Shown: positions 34,207 through 43,395 of the stretch, piece by piece
Layout of the letters: each line of letters begins with the position of its first letter
Position numbering within the stretch: position 1 is the stretch's first letter
NCBI RefSeq assembly: GCF_029946515.1
Contig: NZ_JARZHH010000047.1
Location: forward strand, 1 to 64,000
DNA length: 64,000 bases
Direction of reading: 5' to 3'
Source: Polyangium sp. 6x1
GTDB taxonomy: Bacteria; Myxococcota_A; Polyangia; Polyangiales; Polyangiaceae
Notes under the pieces: model-generated
What the model was told of the DNA's origin: nothing
Seen by the model: only the letters and a program-made list of their open reading frames with translations
Databases searched by the model: none
Program-made: the position numbers and the translations under genes

Positions 34207-35933
34207 GACCCCTCGCTCGCCGGCGAAAGGCGCACGGCGAACGTGACCTTGCGCGCAGCCAGATCCGCGTGACCGACGCCCCGCGCGGAGAGCTGCGACG
34301 TGGCGACGCCGCGCTCGTCGAGCTCGGCCGCCACCATCGAAGCGCGCTCCTCGCTGAGGCGCTGGTTTCTTTCGGGTGTGCCCGTCGCGTCGGCGTGACC
34401 CACGATTTCGATCCGCGCGGAGAGGCCGCCCCGCGGGGCGGCGCCGAGGATCTCTTGCACGGCGCGCGCCGCGGCGTCGAGGCGGGCGCGCTCGGCGTGG
34501 GGCGGGCGAGTCGAGCCGAGCGGGAACGAGATCTGGATGCCCTCCAGCGCGGCCGCCGCGGCCTCTGCGGACGTGATGGCCTCGGCCTCGAAGAGGCGCG
34601 TGTCGTCGAGCGCCATGACGCCCGGCAGGCTCGTGGCGAGCAGCCGCGCCCGGTCGATCCACGCGCGCTCGGCGACGCCCGCGGCGAGGAGCGTCCCGTT
34701 CACGAGGCTTAGCGAGACCCCAGGCGGCGGCTTTAGCACCTGGAAGGCGCGTCGCTCCGTGATCGGAGGATCCAGCGAGTAGACCGGCTTGAAGCGCAGC
34801 TCCACATCCGAGGCGTCGAGCCCATGGGCCGCGAGGAGGGCGGCCGGGTCGAGCGCGAGTGGATCCCCGAGCCCCTCGACGAACCTGCGTCCCCCGTCGT
34901 GCCCCGTCCTCGTGATCGTCAATCCGGGCTCCTCGCCGAGCGCCTCCACGTACGCGGCGAAGCGCCGATGCTGGTCGTGCCAGAGGCTCCACGTGATCCC
35001 GACGGCGATCATGACCAGCACTGCGATTGCTCCGAGCACGAGCTGGCCGCGGCGGCGGCTCGCCGGCTTCTGGATCCGCTCCTCTCGGATGCACCCGACG
35101 AGCGCGTCGCGGGTCGGCTCGAACGCGGCCACCTCGCCTTGGAAGCGCTCCAGGGGGGCCGCGTACTGGCGATGAATCAGCTCCAGCGTCTCGGCGAGCG
35201 ACGCCTCCACGTCCTTCGACGCGATCCCGCGGACGATGGCGACCAGCATGGCGCGCGGGCCGTGCTCGACGACCCCCGTCAGCCCACCGACGCAGAAGCG
35301 TGACAGGCCCGCCTCTTTTTCTTCGCGAAAGGCGTCGCGCGTGAAATCGTCGAGGGCTGCGAGCATTGCCGACACCTGATCGGGATCCTCCGGCGCCACG
35401 CTCTCCGCGGCGACGTGCTGCAAGACGAGCCCGCTCTCGCGGTGCACCAGGAACACGTGCTCCACCCGGTAAGCGAGGTTGTGGAGCATCACGACCTCGA
35501 TGAAGGGCCGACCGGTGCGGGCCGCCTCGATGCGCCAGCGCAGGCTCTCCACGGTCATCGTCCGCTGGACCATGTCGTCGACCCGCTGGACGAACGCTTC
35601 GAGGGCGGCCCGGGCCGCCCTCCGGATGGCGGGGCCGATCGAGGGGAAGATGGCGTCGGCGAAGAGCTCCGGGTTCTTCCGGACGACCTCGTGGATGCTC
35701 GACAGCATGAGCGGCTGCATCGCGGACGAGAGCTCCTCGCCGCGCTTCTGGCTCATGACGGCCGCCCGGGGCAGGACCTCGCCGATGGCCTCTGCGAGGG
35801 CATCGGGGGTCTCGAGCTTGTGTTCGAGGGACTTCAGCCGTTCCTGTTCGGGCTGGACGAGGAACGGGCGCAGGTCGTCGAGGGTGTAGTCGTGGTCTCG
35901 CCGCCGCGCCCGCGCTCGCAGGCGGGCGCTCAT
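34203..35933 (-). CDS. OmpA-like protein with cytoplasmic, roadblock-like N-terminal region
   Basis: 576 residues. A cytoplasmic part of about 295 residues is followed by one membrane helix (298-317, LVLGAIAVLVMIAVGITW) and a periplasmic part ending in an OmpA peptidoglycan-binding domain (ARIEIVGHADATGTPERNQRLSEERA). Within the cytoplasmic part, EHVFLVHRESGLVLQHVA followed by a helix and GPRAMLVAIVRG resembles a roadblock/longin-type fold, the type that partners small GTPases; this is inference. The protein could tie the GTPase downstream to the cell wall. The stop overlaps the GTPase start, and the start overlaps the coiled-coil gene stop. Confidence 0.8.
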   Translation of the reverse strand: MSARLRARARRRDHDYTLDDLRPFLVQPEQERLKSLEHKLETPDALAEAIGEVLPRAAVMSQKRGEELSSAMQPLMLSSIHEVVRKNPELFADAIFPSIGPAIRRAARAALEAFVQRVDDMVQRTMTVESLRWRIEAARTGRPFIEVVMLHNLAYRVEHVFLVHRESGLVLQHVAAESVAPEDPDQVSAMLAALDDFTRDAFREEKEAGLSRFCVGGLTGVVEHGPRAMLVAIVRGIASKDVEASLAETLELIHRQYAAPLERFQGEVAAFEPTRDALVGCIREERIQKPASRRRGQLVLGAIAVLVMIAVGITWSLWHDQHRRFAAYVEALGEEPGLTITRTGHDGGRRFVEGLGDPLALDPAALLAAHGLDASDVELRFKPVYSLDPPITERRAFQVLKPPPGVSLSLVNGTLLAAGVAERAWIDRARLLATSLPGVMALDDTRLFEAEAITSAEAAAAALEGIQISFPLGSTRPPHAERARLDAAARAVQEILGAAPRGGLSARIEIVGHADATGTPERNQRLSEERASMVAAELDERGVATSQLSARGVGHADLAARKVTFAVRLSPASEGS

Positions 35934-36487
35934 GACTGCTCGGTGCGAGGCTCCAGGGGGCGTGCGGCCTCGACGACCCCGCTCGCGGGGCCGACGGCCT
36001 CCGAGGGCTCGCCGGTGCACAGGGCGAGCTCACGCTGGAGCGTGGACATGAGCTCGTCCCTGAGGGAGCGCGATTGCTCGACGAACCCCTTGGCCTCGTC
36101 GAGGATCTGCTGGCGGAACTCGCGTTGCGCCCGGACGAGCCCGTCTTCGAGCTTCTTGATGCGCTGGTCGAGCTCGGCGACGGCGTCCCGCGCCTCGCGG
36201 GCGATGTTGTTCAGCGCGGCCATCTGCGCGGTGCGGTCGGACTCCCGCTGCGCGCTCTGCGCGTCGGTCTCTCGCTTCACGTGGGCTTCGAGCACGTCGA
36301 GCATGCGCCTCGTATCGGCGCGGAGCTCGTCGCCCTGCGACGCGAGCAGGCTCTCGATGCGCGCGAATTTTCGCTCGAAATCACGGACGACGGCCCCGAA
36401 CAGGATTTCGCGCACCTGATCGAGGCTGTTCGCCGGCGCCGGCGTGGTCCCCCTGCTCTCGAGCTCTGCTCGTGCACTTGGGTTCAT
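35930..36487 (-). CDS. Coiled-coil protein, first gene of the GTPase operon
   Basis: 185 residues. About 30-160 is a long predicted coiled coil rich in Glu, Arg, Ala and Leu heptads (REILFGAVVRDFERKFARIE, AREARDAVAELDQRIKKLEDGL). No membrane helix or enzymatic motif is present. The ATG at 36487 is preceded by GAGGGGA; an in-frame extension to 36649 has no such support. ATGA overlap with the OmpA-like gene implies joint function, perhaps as a scaffold or effector. The 258 bp upstream (36488-36745) hold no gene and should carry the operon promoter. Confidence 0.78.
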   Translation of the reverse strand: MNPSARAELESRGTTPAPANSLDQVREILFGAVVRDFERKFARIESLLASQGDELRADTRRMLDVLEAHVKRETDAQSAQRESDRTAQMAALNNIAREARDAVAELDQRIKKLEDGLVRAQREFRQQILDEAKGFVEQSRSLRDELMSTLQRELALCTGEPSEAVGPASGVVEAARPLEPRTEQS

Positions 36488-36745
36488 GGTTCCCCTCGTC
36501 GCTACCGGCCTCTCGCGGCTGCTCCGCGAGCGTTCCGGGCCGCCTTGTCGTCCAGATGCGCTGGAATCCATAGGAAAAACGACTCCTTTGGCCGCGAAGG
36601 ATCCATAAAGCGCTGGACGCTCTTCGCCACCCCGCGGCGCCGCACGCACCCGTGCCGTTGGTCGCTCGGCTCGGCCGGCGACCGCCCGTCGATCGAGCCA
36701 TCCTGCCGCTCGCGGCGGGCCCGGAGGCGCGCGGCGGGGGGCTCT

Positions 36746-38653
36746 TCAGAATTGCTGCTCGAAGTCGATGATCCGCTCCTCGAAGTCCATCTTCTTCCGC
36801 GGGGCGGCGGGGCTCGGCGAGGGCGGCGATTGCATCTGCTTGCGCCGCACGTCGAACACGAGCGACGGCGGGTATTCGACCTGGTACGACACGCGGAACT
36901 CGCGCTCCTCGCGCGGCGCGAGCGTCACCGTGAAGCGAACGATCCCCTTCGCGTCGGGCTTCTCGTTCGGAGAGATCTTGACGTTGCTCACGCGAATGTC
37001 GGTGTTCTCCGAGACGGGGATCCGCTCGGCGAGGACCACGGTGACGGGGCGATCCGAGAGGTTTTTCGCTTTGCTCACGAACGCGAGCTGCATGCGGTTT
37101 CGCGCGTTGCGCTGGAGCGAGCTCTGGTGTTTGTCGAGCTCCCGCGTGAGCTTGACCTGGTCGGCCACGCTGAAGAAAACCGAAAAGTCCTCGTCCTTGG
37201 CGACGAAATCGATGTCGGTCATGCCGAGGAACGCGCCATCCTGATAACGGGCGACGCTGCCGGGCAGGAGCGGCTGGCTCGTCTTGTTGGCCATCTCCAG
37301 GGTCACGGCGGCATTGAGTGATTCTTCCGGGGCGGCGATGATGTGGCGCTGCGCCTTGATGCGGCTCGACCCGATGCGCAGCCGGATCGATCGGCCGTCC
37401 GAGCGGACGATCGCCGGGTCCTTCGCGGTGAAATGCGCCGTCGTGCCGCGCGTCTGCAGGCCCTGGAAGATCTCCACGGTCTTGCTCTGCACGCGCTCGA
37501 GGAGCGCGAGGTTCGTCGAATAGGATTGCTCGAACTGCTCCACCTCGGAGATGCGCTGCGACGTCGCCTGGTTCATCCGGTTCCAGTGGCGGTTCTGCTC
37601 CTCGAATTTCTTCTGCGCGGCGCTGAACGAGGTGACCTGCCGCGTGACGCTCCGGGTGACCTCCTGGGTCTTTCCGAGCGCCAGCATTTCGAGCTCGGGG
37701 ATGCGCTCGCTATCGGACGAGGATTGCGTCGAGAAGGAGAGCTCGGCGTGGCTCCAGTCCTCGCCCGTCGTCTGCGTGACCACTGCGAACGACGTGAGCT
37801 CCACATGGTCGGCATCGGCCGCGCTGGCGCGAACCTCGTGCATCGGCTCCCACGTGGCGCCGGGCGTGGCATACGTGAGCGTCAACGTCGCGTTCGCGGC
37901 GGCGCTGCCTTGCACGGTCACGAGCACGGTCGTCTCTTCCAGCTTCGTCAGGCGGCGCAGCTCTTCGAGGTTGCGAGCGCTCGCCTCCACGTCGGGGGCG
38001 AGCTGCTCGCGCGCCGCCTGCACCTCGCGCCGCGACGCGCTCGTCTTGCGCAGCGCCCCGGAGACGAAATCGATCACCTGGCCATACGTGTCGACCTTGA
38101 TGTCCTTGGTGACGGCGTCCCCCTCGAGTTTCTCCACGGAAAACACCTTGATCGATTCGACGTGCTGCTGCTGCGCGTTCAGGATCGCGAGCTCGTCGTC
38201 GAGCGCTTGCAGCTTCCGGAGCAGCGCCTTGTGTTTTTCCTCCACCTTGCGAAACCCGTCATCCGTGGATCGCGCCAAAAAGCGCCGATCGACGGCCACG
38301 TCCACGATCTTGCCGGCGCTCGTGGAGGCCCGCACGGAGCCTTCGTCGACCCAGCCGGGCAGCTTCTTGAAACGGAAGACCACGGGCTCGGTCGTCAGCG
38401 GCACTGTCGCCTCGCGCGTCACGAGCGCCCGATCGGAGTACACCGTGACCTTGGTGATTCGCGACGCGACGCCGCGGTCTTCGGGGTCCTCGGCCGTATC
38501 GGCGACGGTCGCCGCGAGGGCGAACACGGGCGGCGTGCTTGGCGGCGCGTTCTCCGCGCGAGGCGCCACGGCCGGCGGCGTGCTCGTGCACCCGAGGGCG
38601 GCGGAAAACAGGAGGGAGAGGGCGATCCACTTCGAAGGGAGGGGCGGCGTCAT
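36746..38653 (-). CDS. DUF4139-family lipoprotein
   Basis: 635 residues. Signal ending SAALGCTSTP. The N-terminal module (ITKVTVYSDRALVTREATVPL and a coiled coil EEKHKALLRKLQALDDELAILNA) is the DUF4140-type region. The central and C-terminal beta-rich part (LTLTYATPGATWEPMHEVRA, TTGEDWSHAELSFSTQ, FFSVADQVKLTRELDKHQ, VEYPPSLVFDV) is the DUF4139 domain. Proteins of this family occur widely without known biochemical function. It is anchored in the outer membrane or periplasm as a lipoprotein. Confidence 0.85.
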   Translation of the reverse strand: MTPPLPSKWIALSLLFSAALGCTSTPPAVAPRAENAPPSTPPVFALAATVADTAEDPEDRGVASRITKVTVYSDRALVTREATVPLTTEPVVFRFKKLPGWVDEGSVRASTSAGKIVDVAVDRRFLARSTDDGFRKVEEKHKALLRKLQALDDELAILNAQQQHVESIKVFSVEKLEGDAVTKDIKVDTYGQVIDFVSGALRKTSASRREVQAAREQLAPDVEASARNLEELRRLTKLEETTVLVTVQGSAAANATLTLTYATPGATWEPMHEVRASAADADHVELTSFAVVTQTTGEDWSHAELSFSTQSSSDSERIPELEMLALGKTQEVTRSVTRQVTSFSAAQKKFEEQNRHWNRMNQATSQRISEVEQFEQSYSTNLALLERVQSKTVEIFQGLQTRGTTAHFTAKDPAIVRSDGRSIRLRIGSSRIKAQRHIIAAPEESLNAAVTLEMANKTSQPLLPGSVARYQDGAFLGMTDIDFVAKDEDFSVFFSVADQVKLTRELDKHQSSLQRNARNRMQLAFVSKAKNLSDRPVTVVLAERIPVSENTDIRVSNVKISPNEKPDAKGIVRFTVTLAPREEREFRVSYQVEYPPSLVFDVRRKQMQSPPSPSPAAPRKKMDFEERIIDFEQQF

Positions 38654-38740
38654 GGAAGGCCCTACTATACGGGTGAGACGGGCCGAGGATCTATCGGCCC
38701 GACGTGTGACCCGGCGAGCCGCGTGGGCTACGATGCCGTG

Positions 38741-39262
38741 ATGCTGCTACCGACGCTGCGCTACCAGCTCGACGTGTCCTGGTCTCTCTTGGCGCTGCAC
38801 CTCGACGCCCTCCGCGACGACATGTGCTTGTGGGAGCCCGCCCCCGGGGCGTGGACGGTGAGGCCGGTCGACGGCCGCTGGGTCGCCGATCTCGTCCTGC
38901 CCGAGCCGGATCCGCCGCCCACGACCACGATGGGCTGGATCACGTGGCACATTGGCTGGTGGTGGACGGGCGCCCATGCCCATACCTTCGGCGCGAGGCG
39001 CGGCGAGGCGCTCGATATGATCGAGCACGCGAAGACCGTGGATTGGCCCGGCAGCGCCGCGGGCGTCGCCGCGTGGCTGACCCGCCTGCGTGATCAATGG
39101 GTGGAGGCGCTCGACGGTCTCACCGAGGCCGATCTGGATCGGCACGTCGCGTGGTTCGACAAACCCCTGAGCCACGTGATTGCATGGGCAAACATCGAGC
39201 TCATGAAGAACGCCGCCGAGATGGGCCAGCTCAGGCTCCTGTACACGGCGCGCCAGCGCTGA
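38741..39262 (+). CDS. DinB-like four-helix protein
   Basis: 173 residues. The opening LPTLRYQLDVSWSLLALHLDAL and WEPAPGAWTVRP, the TTTMGWITWHIGWWW helix and the NIELMKNAAEMGQLRLLY end match DinB/YfiT-like proteins. Only part of the usual His triad is visible (the WHIG His); the last helix has NIELMKNAAEMG rather than HxxxH, so metal binding may differ. DinB-like proteins include thiol transferases and damage-inducible proteins. The function here is unknown. Confidence 0.75.
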   Translation: MLLPTLRYQLDVSWSLLALHLDALRDDMCLWEPAPGAWTVRPVDGRWVADLVLPEPDPPPTTTMGWITWHIGWWWTGAHAHTFGARRGEALDMIEHAKTVDWPGSAAGVAAWLTRLRDQWVEALDGLTEADLDRHVAWFDKPLSHVIAWANIELMKNAAEMGQLRLLYTARQR

Positions 39263-39375
39263 ACGACGTGCGTTCCTCATGAAAAACGCCGGCCGCCCGC
39301 TGCCCCAGAATGCCCCCACCTGAAGCTCCCGCCGGCATGGCCGTTGCTTTTCACAGGCACCGGAAGGAGCTCCAC

Positions 39376-39870
39376 ATGAGTGATCTGGTTGTCATCGCAT
39401 ATCCCGAGGAAAACCGAGCGGCCGAGGTCATGTCGACCATCCACCGACTCAGCAGCGAGAACCTCGTCGATCTCGAGGACGCCTGCTATGTGACCAAGAG
39501 TCAGGACGGAAAGATCCGGCTCCACCAGAGCAAGGATCTCACGGCCGCCGGCGCGCTCTCGGGCGGATTGTGGGGGATGTTGGTCGGCCTCATCTTCCTC
39601 GCCCCCGTGTTCGGGCTCGCCATCGGAGCATTGACAGGCGCGCTCACGGGCAAGGCATCGGACTATGGTATCGACGATGCGTTCATCAAGCGGCTCGCGG
39701 AGCAAATGAAATCAGGGAGCTCGGCGATCTTCACGCTCACCCGGAAGGTCACGGCCGACAAGGTCATCCCCGAGCTCTCCAAGTACGGCGGAACCGTGCT
39801 GCGGACCTCGCTGACCAAGGACGCAGAGCGGAAGCTCGAAGCGGCGCTCCAGGGCCAGAAGGCCGCATGA
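39376..39870 (+). CDS. DUF1269-type membrane-associated protein
   Basis: 164 residues. The pattern LVVIAYPEENRAAEVMSTI, LEDACYVTKSQDGKIRLHQ, a glycine-rich hydrophobic hairpin (GALSGGLWGMLVGLIFLAPVFGLAIGALTGALTG) and a C-terminal domain (KRLAEQMKSGSSAIFTLTR, GGTVLRTSLTKDAERKL) match DUF1269 proteins. GGAAGGAGCT precedes the ATG. Role unknown; often stress-related in other bacteria. It is convergent with the debranching-like enzyme, with a hairpin between. Confidence 0.85.
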   Translation: MSDLVVIAYPEENRAAEVMSTIHRLSSENLVDLEDACYVTKSQDGKIRLHQSKDLTAAGALSGGLWGMLVGLIFLAPVFGLAIGALTGALTGKASDYGIDDAFIKRLAEQMKSGSSAIFTLTRKVTADKVIPELSKYGGTVLRTSLTKDAERKLEAALQGQKAA

Positions 39871-39873
39871 ACG

Positions 39874-39890
39874 TGCGCCGCCCCGGCGCA
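39874..39890. terminator. Small hairpin between convergent genes
   Basis: TGCGCCG and CGGCGCA form a perfect 7-bp stem with a CCC loop in the 34-bp gap between two convergent stops. It may serve both strands. There is no T-tract. Confidence 0.35.
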
Positions 39891-39904
39891 TAGAAGATCG
39901 AAGC

Positions 39905-41989
39905 TCAAGCGGCCTTTCGGCCCTCCTCCCTCTCGGCGAGCCAATCTCGAAGCAGGTCGATGCGCGTCCGGGCATCCGGGCGCGCTGCGCTCACATCGGC
40001 GGGCTCCCATCGTCCCGGCACACGGCGGACGGCGAGCGACGCGATGTTGTCCGGTAACACGGGCGCCGATGTCAGCTCTTCGCCCTTCGGCTCGAGACCC
40101 AGAAGGACGCGAATGGCGAGCAGGGGCGCTCCCGAAGCCCAGGCCTGCGGGCTCGACGCCGTCGGGTACTCGACGGGAAAGCCGGTCTTCTTGCGCTCGT
40201 AGCCGGCGAAGACCTCCGGCAGGCGATAACGGAAGAACATCGCGGCCTCGAAGAGTGCGGCGCAGATGCGGCTGGCCTCCTCGCGATGACCATACCGCGA
40301 GAGCCCCGCTGCGATGAGGGCGTTGTCGTGGGGCCAGACCGTTCCGTTGTGATATTCGATCGGATTGAACCCAGCTTCGCCCTCGGCCATGGTTCGGACG
40401 CCCCAGCCGGAGAAGAGCGCCGGGCCCATGAGGTGGCGGACGATCGATTCGACCTTGTCGTCCTCGACGATCCCGCTCCACAGGAGGTGTCCGATGTTCG
40501 ACGTGAGGCTGTCGACCTTGCGCTTTCGACCGTCGAGCGCGAGAGCAAAGAAGCCTCGCTCCGGAATCCAGAAATCTCGATTGAATCTCGCCTTGAGGTC
40601 GGCCGCCTCGCGCTCCAATCTCTCGGCGAGGGCCGTGTCTCCGAAGATCGACCGTGCGAGCCGCGCACACCGGATCTTGGCGTCGTACGCGTACCCCTGC
40701 AGCTCACAGGTCGCACGCGGCGCCTCCGCGAGCGTCCCGTCTGCGAACAGGATCGCGTTCGAGGAATCCTTCCAGCATTGGTTCTCGAGGCCGGTCTCGG
40801 CCTTCCGTTCGTATTCGATGTATCCGTCTCCGTCGCGATCGCCGTACCGGTCGATCCACGCAAGCGCGGCGCGCGCGACCTTCTCCAGGCGACGTACGAG
40901 CGCCGCGTCGCCGGTCCATCGCTCGTATTCGTCGAGCAGGATCAGGAAGAGTGGGGTCGCGTCGGCGGTGCCATAATAAGGTGACTGCGGCCTCTCGCCG
41001 AAGGCGGTGAGCTCGCCGAAGCGCAGCTCGTGCAGGATCTTCCCCGGCTCCTCGTCGCGGAAATCGTCGCATGCGCGGCCCTGCCTCTCCCCGAGCACGA
41101 CGAGCGAGGTCGCGGCGAGCTCGGGGAGGAAGGGCAGCGCTTGATAACTCGTGATCAAGCTATCGCGGCCGAAGAGCGCCATGAACCAGGGCAGCCCTGC
41201 GGCCGGAAGCGCGAAGTGCGGGAAGACGTCGGGGTAGGGGTAGAAGCGAAGGGCGGCGAGGTCGACGATGCTCCGGAGGTATGCCTGCTGGATGATGGGC
41301 GGATCGCTGCTCACGAGCGGCGCATTTTCTATCCATCGCGTGAAGTCTTCGCGCAGGTTTCGCTTGATCAGCTCCGTCGGTTCGAGCGCCGTGACGTGAC
41401 CGACCAGGGGGCGTACGGACAACGTCGTCGTCCACGTGGCCTTCGGCTGGATCTCGATCTTGAAAACGAAGCCTTCCTCGCTCACGTCGGCGGGTTGGCT
41501 GGAATGGATGAGGGTTTGCCGCACGAAGGTCTCCCGACGATATCCGAGCAGGAGGTCTTGCCCCCGGACCTCGCGGTAGAGCTCCCCCTTCTTGGCGAGC
41601 GCGTCCTTGACCTCGAACAGATCGGCGAAATCGGCGGCGGCCTCGATGCGAAGCTCGATCGTGGTCGGCTTCATGGAATGGTTGATGACCTCGATGTCCT
41701 CGCGGAAGCCAGTGCCTGCATGACGGCGGCGGATGATCGAGAGATAGGGATTTTCGTAGATGCTCCCGGTACGCGGGAACAGGAAAAACTGAGCGAAGTG
41801 GTACTCCACGTTGTCCGCGGTGAGCAAGGCGGGGCACTGACCATCGACGCGGAGGGTCCAGCGCGAGAGGTGGCGCGTGTCTTTGTAGAAGAGCCCGTGC
41901 GGCTGATCGGGCGCCGCGTCGATGTCCCCCGTTCGATTGGACGTGACGAACGTCGCCCCATCGAGGATGCTGATCATCCCTTCGGCCAC
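39905..41989 (-). CDS. Amylo-alpha-1,6-glucosidase/glycogen debranching-like enzyme
   Basis: About 694 residues. The N-terminal beta domain (TGDIDAAPDQPHGLFYKDTRHLSRW, YHFAQFF) matches the GDE N-terminal (bis) domain, and the C-terminal (alpha/alpha)6 barrel is of the GH15/GDE type, with ALFGRDSLITSYQAL, EYERWTGD, DGDGYIEYE, CWKDSSNAI and NGTVWPHDNALIA. It probably hydrolyses oligosaccharides or glycogen branches in the cytoplasm. The start is GTG at 41989 because GGAGGGAG lies 6 bp upstream; the ATG at 41977 has no good site and a TTG at 42055 lies further out. The 195 bp upstream (41990-42184) hold no gene. Confidence 0.85.
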   Translation of the reverse strand: MAEGMISILDGATFVTSNRTGDIDAAPDQPHGLFYKDTRHLSRWTLRVDGQCPALLTADNVEYHFAQFFLFPRTGSIYENPYLSIIRRRHAGTGFREDIEVINHSMKPTTIELRIEAAADFADLFEVKDALAKKGELYREVRGQDLLLGYRRETFVRQTLIHSSQPADVSEEGFVFKIEIQPKATWTTTLSVRPLVGHVTALEPTELIKRNLREDFTRWIENAPLVSSDPPIIQQAYLRSIVDLAALRFYPYPDVFPHFALPAAGLPWFMALFGRDSLITSYQALPFLPELAATSLVVLGERQGRACDDFRDEEPGKILHELRFGELTAFGERPQSPYYGTADATPLFLILLDEYERWTGDAALVRRLEKVARAALAWIDRYGDRDGDGYIEYERKAETGLENQCWKDSSNAILFADGTLAEAPRATCELQGYAYDAKIRCARLARSIFGDTALAERLEREAADLKARFNRDFWIPERGFFALALDGRKRKVDSLTSNIGHLLWSGIVEDDKVESIVRHLMGPALFSGWGVRTMAEGEAGFNPIEYHNGTVWPHDNALIAAGLSRYGHREEASRICAALFEAAMFFRYRLPEVFAGYERKKTGFPVEYPTASSPQAWASGAPLLAIRVLLGLEPKGEELTSAPVLPDNIASLAVRRVPGRWEPADVSAARPDARTRIDLLRDWLAEREEGRKAA

Positions 41990-42184
41990 GAGGCACTCCC
42001 TCCGCGCTCCGTCTTTTTCGCAGGCGTACTTGCGGCGCGCCGGGCAGGGTCGCAAGGTGCCCGATCCAGGGAAGGCAGAGAGGCGAAACGGAGGCGGATC
42101 CAGCGAGCTCGTGCGCCGATGGCTGCGGCGCTCGATCCCGAGCGTACGCAGGCGCGCGCGTCCCCCACGCGCGAATCGAACTGC

Positions 42185-43222
42185 TTATTGGGCAAACCAA
42201 TCGCTGGGACGCTGCCGCTGGGTGACGACGATACGGGCTTTCGTCCACGTGCCCTCGGTGGGCGCAATCACGCCCGAGCATTCGATGGGCCGGCTCGACG
42301 AATGCTCGTACTCGTCCATCAAGTAGAGCCAAGCGGAGAACCCGGCTCCGCTCTTCCGCTCGACGTTGTGCGCCCCGTAGCGTGTGAGGCTCGCGTCGAC
42401 CTTCTCCGCCCGGCTCCCGCGGGAGCACGAGACGTTGCCGCCGACCTTGAAGTTCGCGCCGCTCGTGGTCCCCTCGTCGACCACGAGCCAGACGTTGTTG
42501 AACGCGTACCCCGTGCCGTCCCATTTGAACTGAATTTGAAAAGGTTTGTCCGGCTCGATGGCCACGCTCGCGACCTCGGTATCGGGGACGTGCAGGCCGC
42601 GCCCCTCTTCCTGGTAGAGGAGATACCCGCCAATGCTCGCCACGAACAGGAACAGGGTAAAACAGCCGGCCCCGAGGAACAGCCCGACACGGTTCACCTT
42701 CGCAGGCGTGTTCGGCCGGCTGCCTTGCCACGGAGCGGCTTGCGGGGCGGGGGGCGCCGCGCCGCACGACGCGACGGCCGCGGCGACGAATGCCTCGGGG
42801 CTGATGGCGGGCAGATCGGCGCCGCGCATGCGCATGATCCCTCCGCCCGGCGAAAAACGCCACTCGGCCCAGTACGCCCGCTGTGCGCCGCCCTCCCCCT
42901 CGATGCCCCGCTCCGCCACGAAATAGCGGGGCGGCTGGCCGGCCGCGCGCACGAGGGCGATGTAATGGCACTCGGTGGGCGCCTGCGGGGGCGGCAGAGT
43001 GATGAGGAGCGCCTCGACACCGGGTGCGGGGTACACCGGCGCGAGCGTGAGCGCCGTGCCGTCCGCGCGATCCTCGGGCCCGAGGCCCTCGCCGGCGGCG
43101 GCCCACGCCTGCTGCAGCATCGCGTTTCCCTGGGCCGCCGCGGCCGCCCACCACCCGGACGGGTCACGCAGCACGGCGCTCATCAAGACCTGATGCGCAA
43201 AACGGTAGTGTTGTTGTCTCAC
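42185..43222 (-). CDS. Membrane protein with N-terminal soluble domain, unknown function
   Basis: 345 residues. The first 150 residues form an Ala/Pro-rich soluble domain with FVAERGIEGEGGAQRAYWAEWRF; one helix follows (LFLGAGCFTLFLFVASIGGYLL, about 180-202) and then an exported domain of about 140 residues with several aromatic residues (FQIQFKWDGTGYAFNNVWLVVDEG). No family was recognised. It starts with GTG preceded by GGAGG. It is divergent from the methyltransferase gene across 173 bp without other genes. Confidence 0.65.
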   Translation of the reverse strand: MRQQHYRFAHQVLMSAVLRDPSGWWAAAAAQGNAMLQQAWAAAGEGLGPEDRADGTALTLAPVYPAPGVEALLITLPPPQAPTECHYIALVRAAGQPPRYFVAERGIEGEGGAQRAYWAEWRFSPGGGIMRMRGADLPAISPEAFVAAAVASCGAAPPAPQAAPWQGSRPNTPAKVNRVGLFLGAGCFTLFLFVASIGGYLLYQEEGRGLHVPDTEVASVAIEPDKPFQIQFKWDGTGYAFNNVWLVVDEGTTSGANFKVGGNVSCSRGSRAEKVDASLTRYGAHNVERKSGAGFSAWLYLMDEYEHSSSRPIECSGVIAPTEGTWTKARIVVTQRQRPSDWFAQ

Positions 43223-43395
43223 CGTGGGACCTCCGCCGACCCGCGTCGGCGATCCGGGGTCTCACGGGCCGGCCGCCGCGTCAATGGTTCCATCGTGAGA
43301 ACGGTCCTCCAGGCGGCACGCGGCCTCGCCTCGCGGAAGATCTTCGAAAGCCGCTGAAGCATGGACCGCATTCCGACGCTTCGTCGTGGTATGGG

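Noticed and set aside
37343-39262. 639-residue plus-strand open frame
   Set aside because: Most of it is antisense to the DUF4139 gene; only the last 173 residues from 38741 (DinB-like) are real.
41030-43357. 775-residue plus-strand open frame
   Set aside because: Runs antisense through the debranching-like enzyme and the unknown membrane protein and has no domain pattern.
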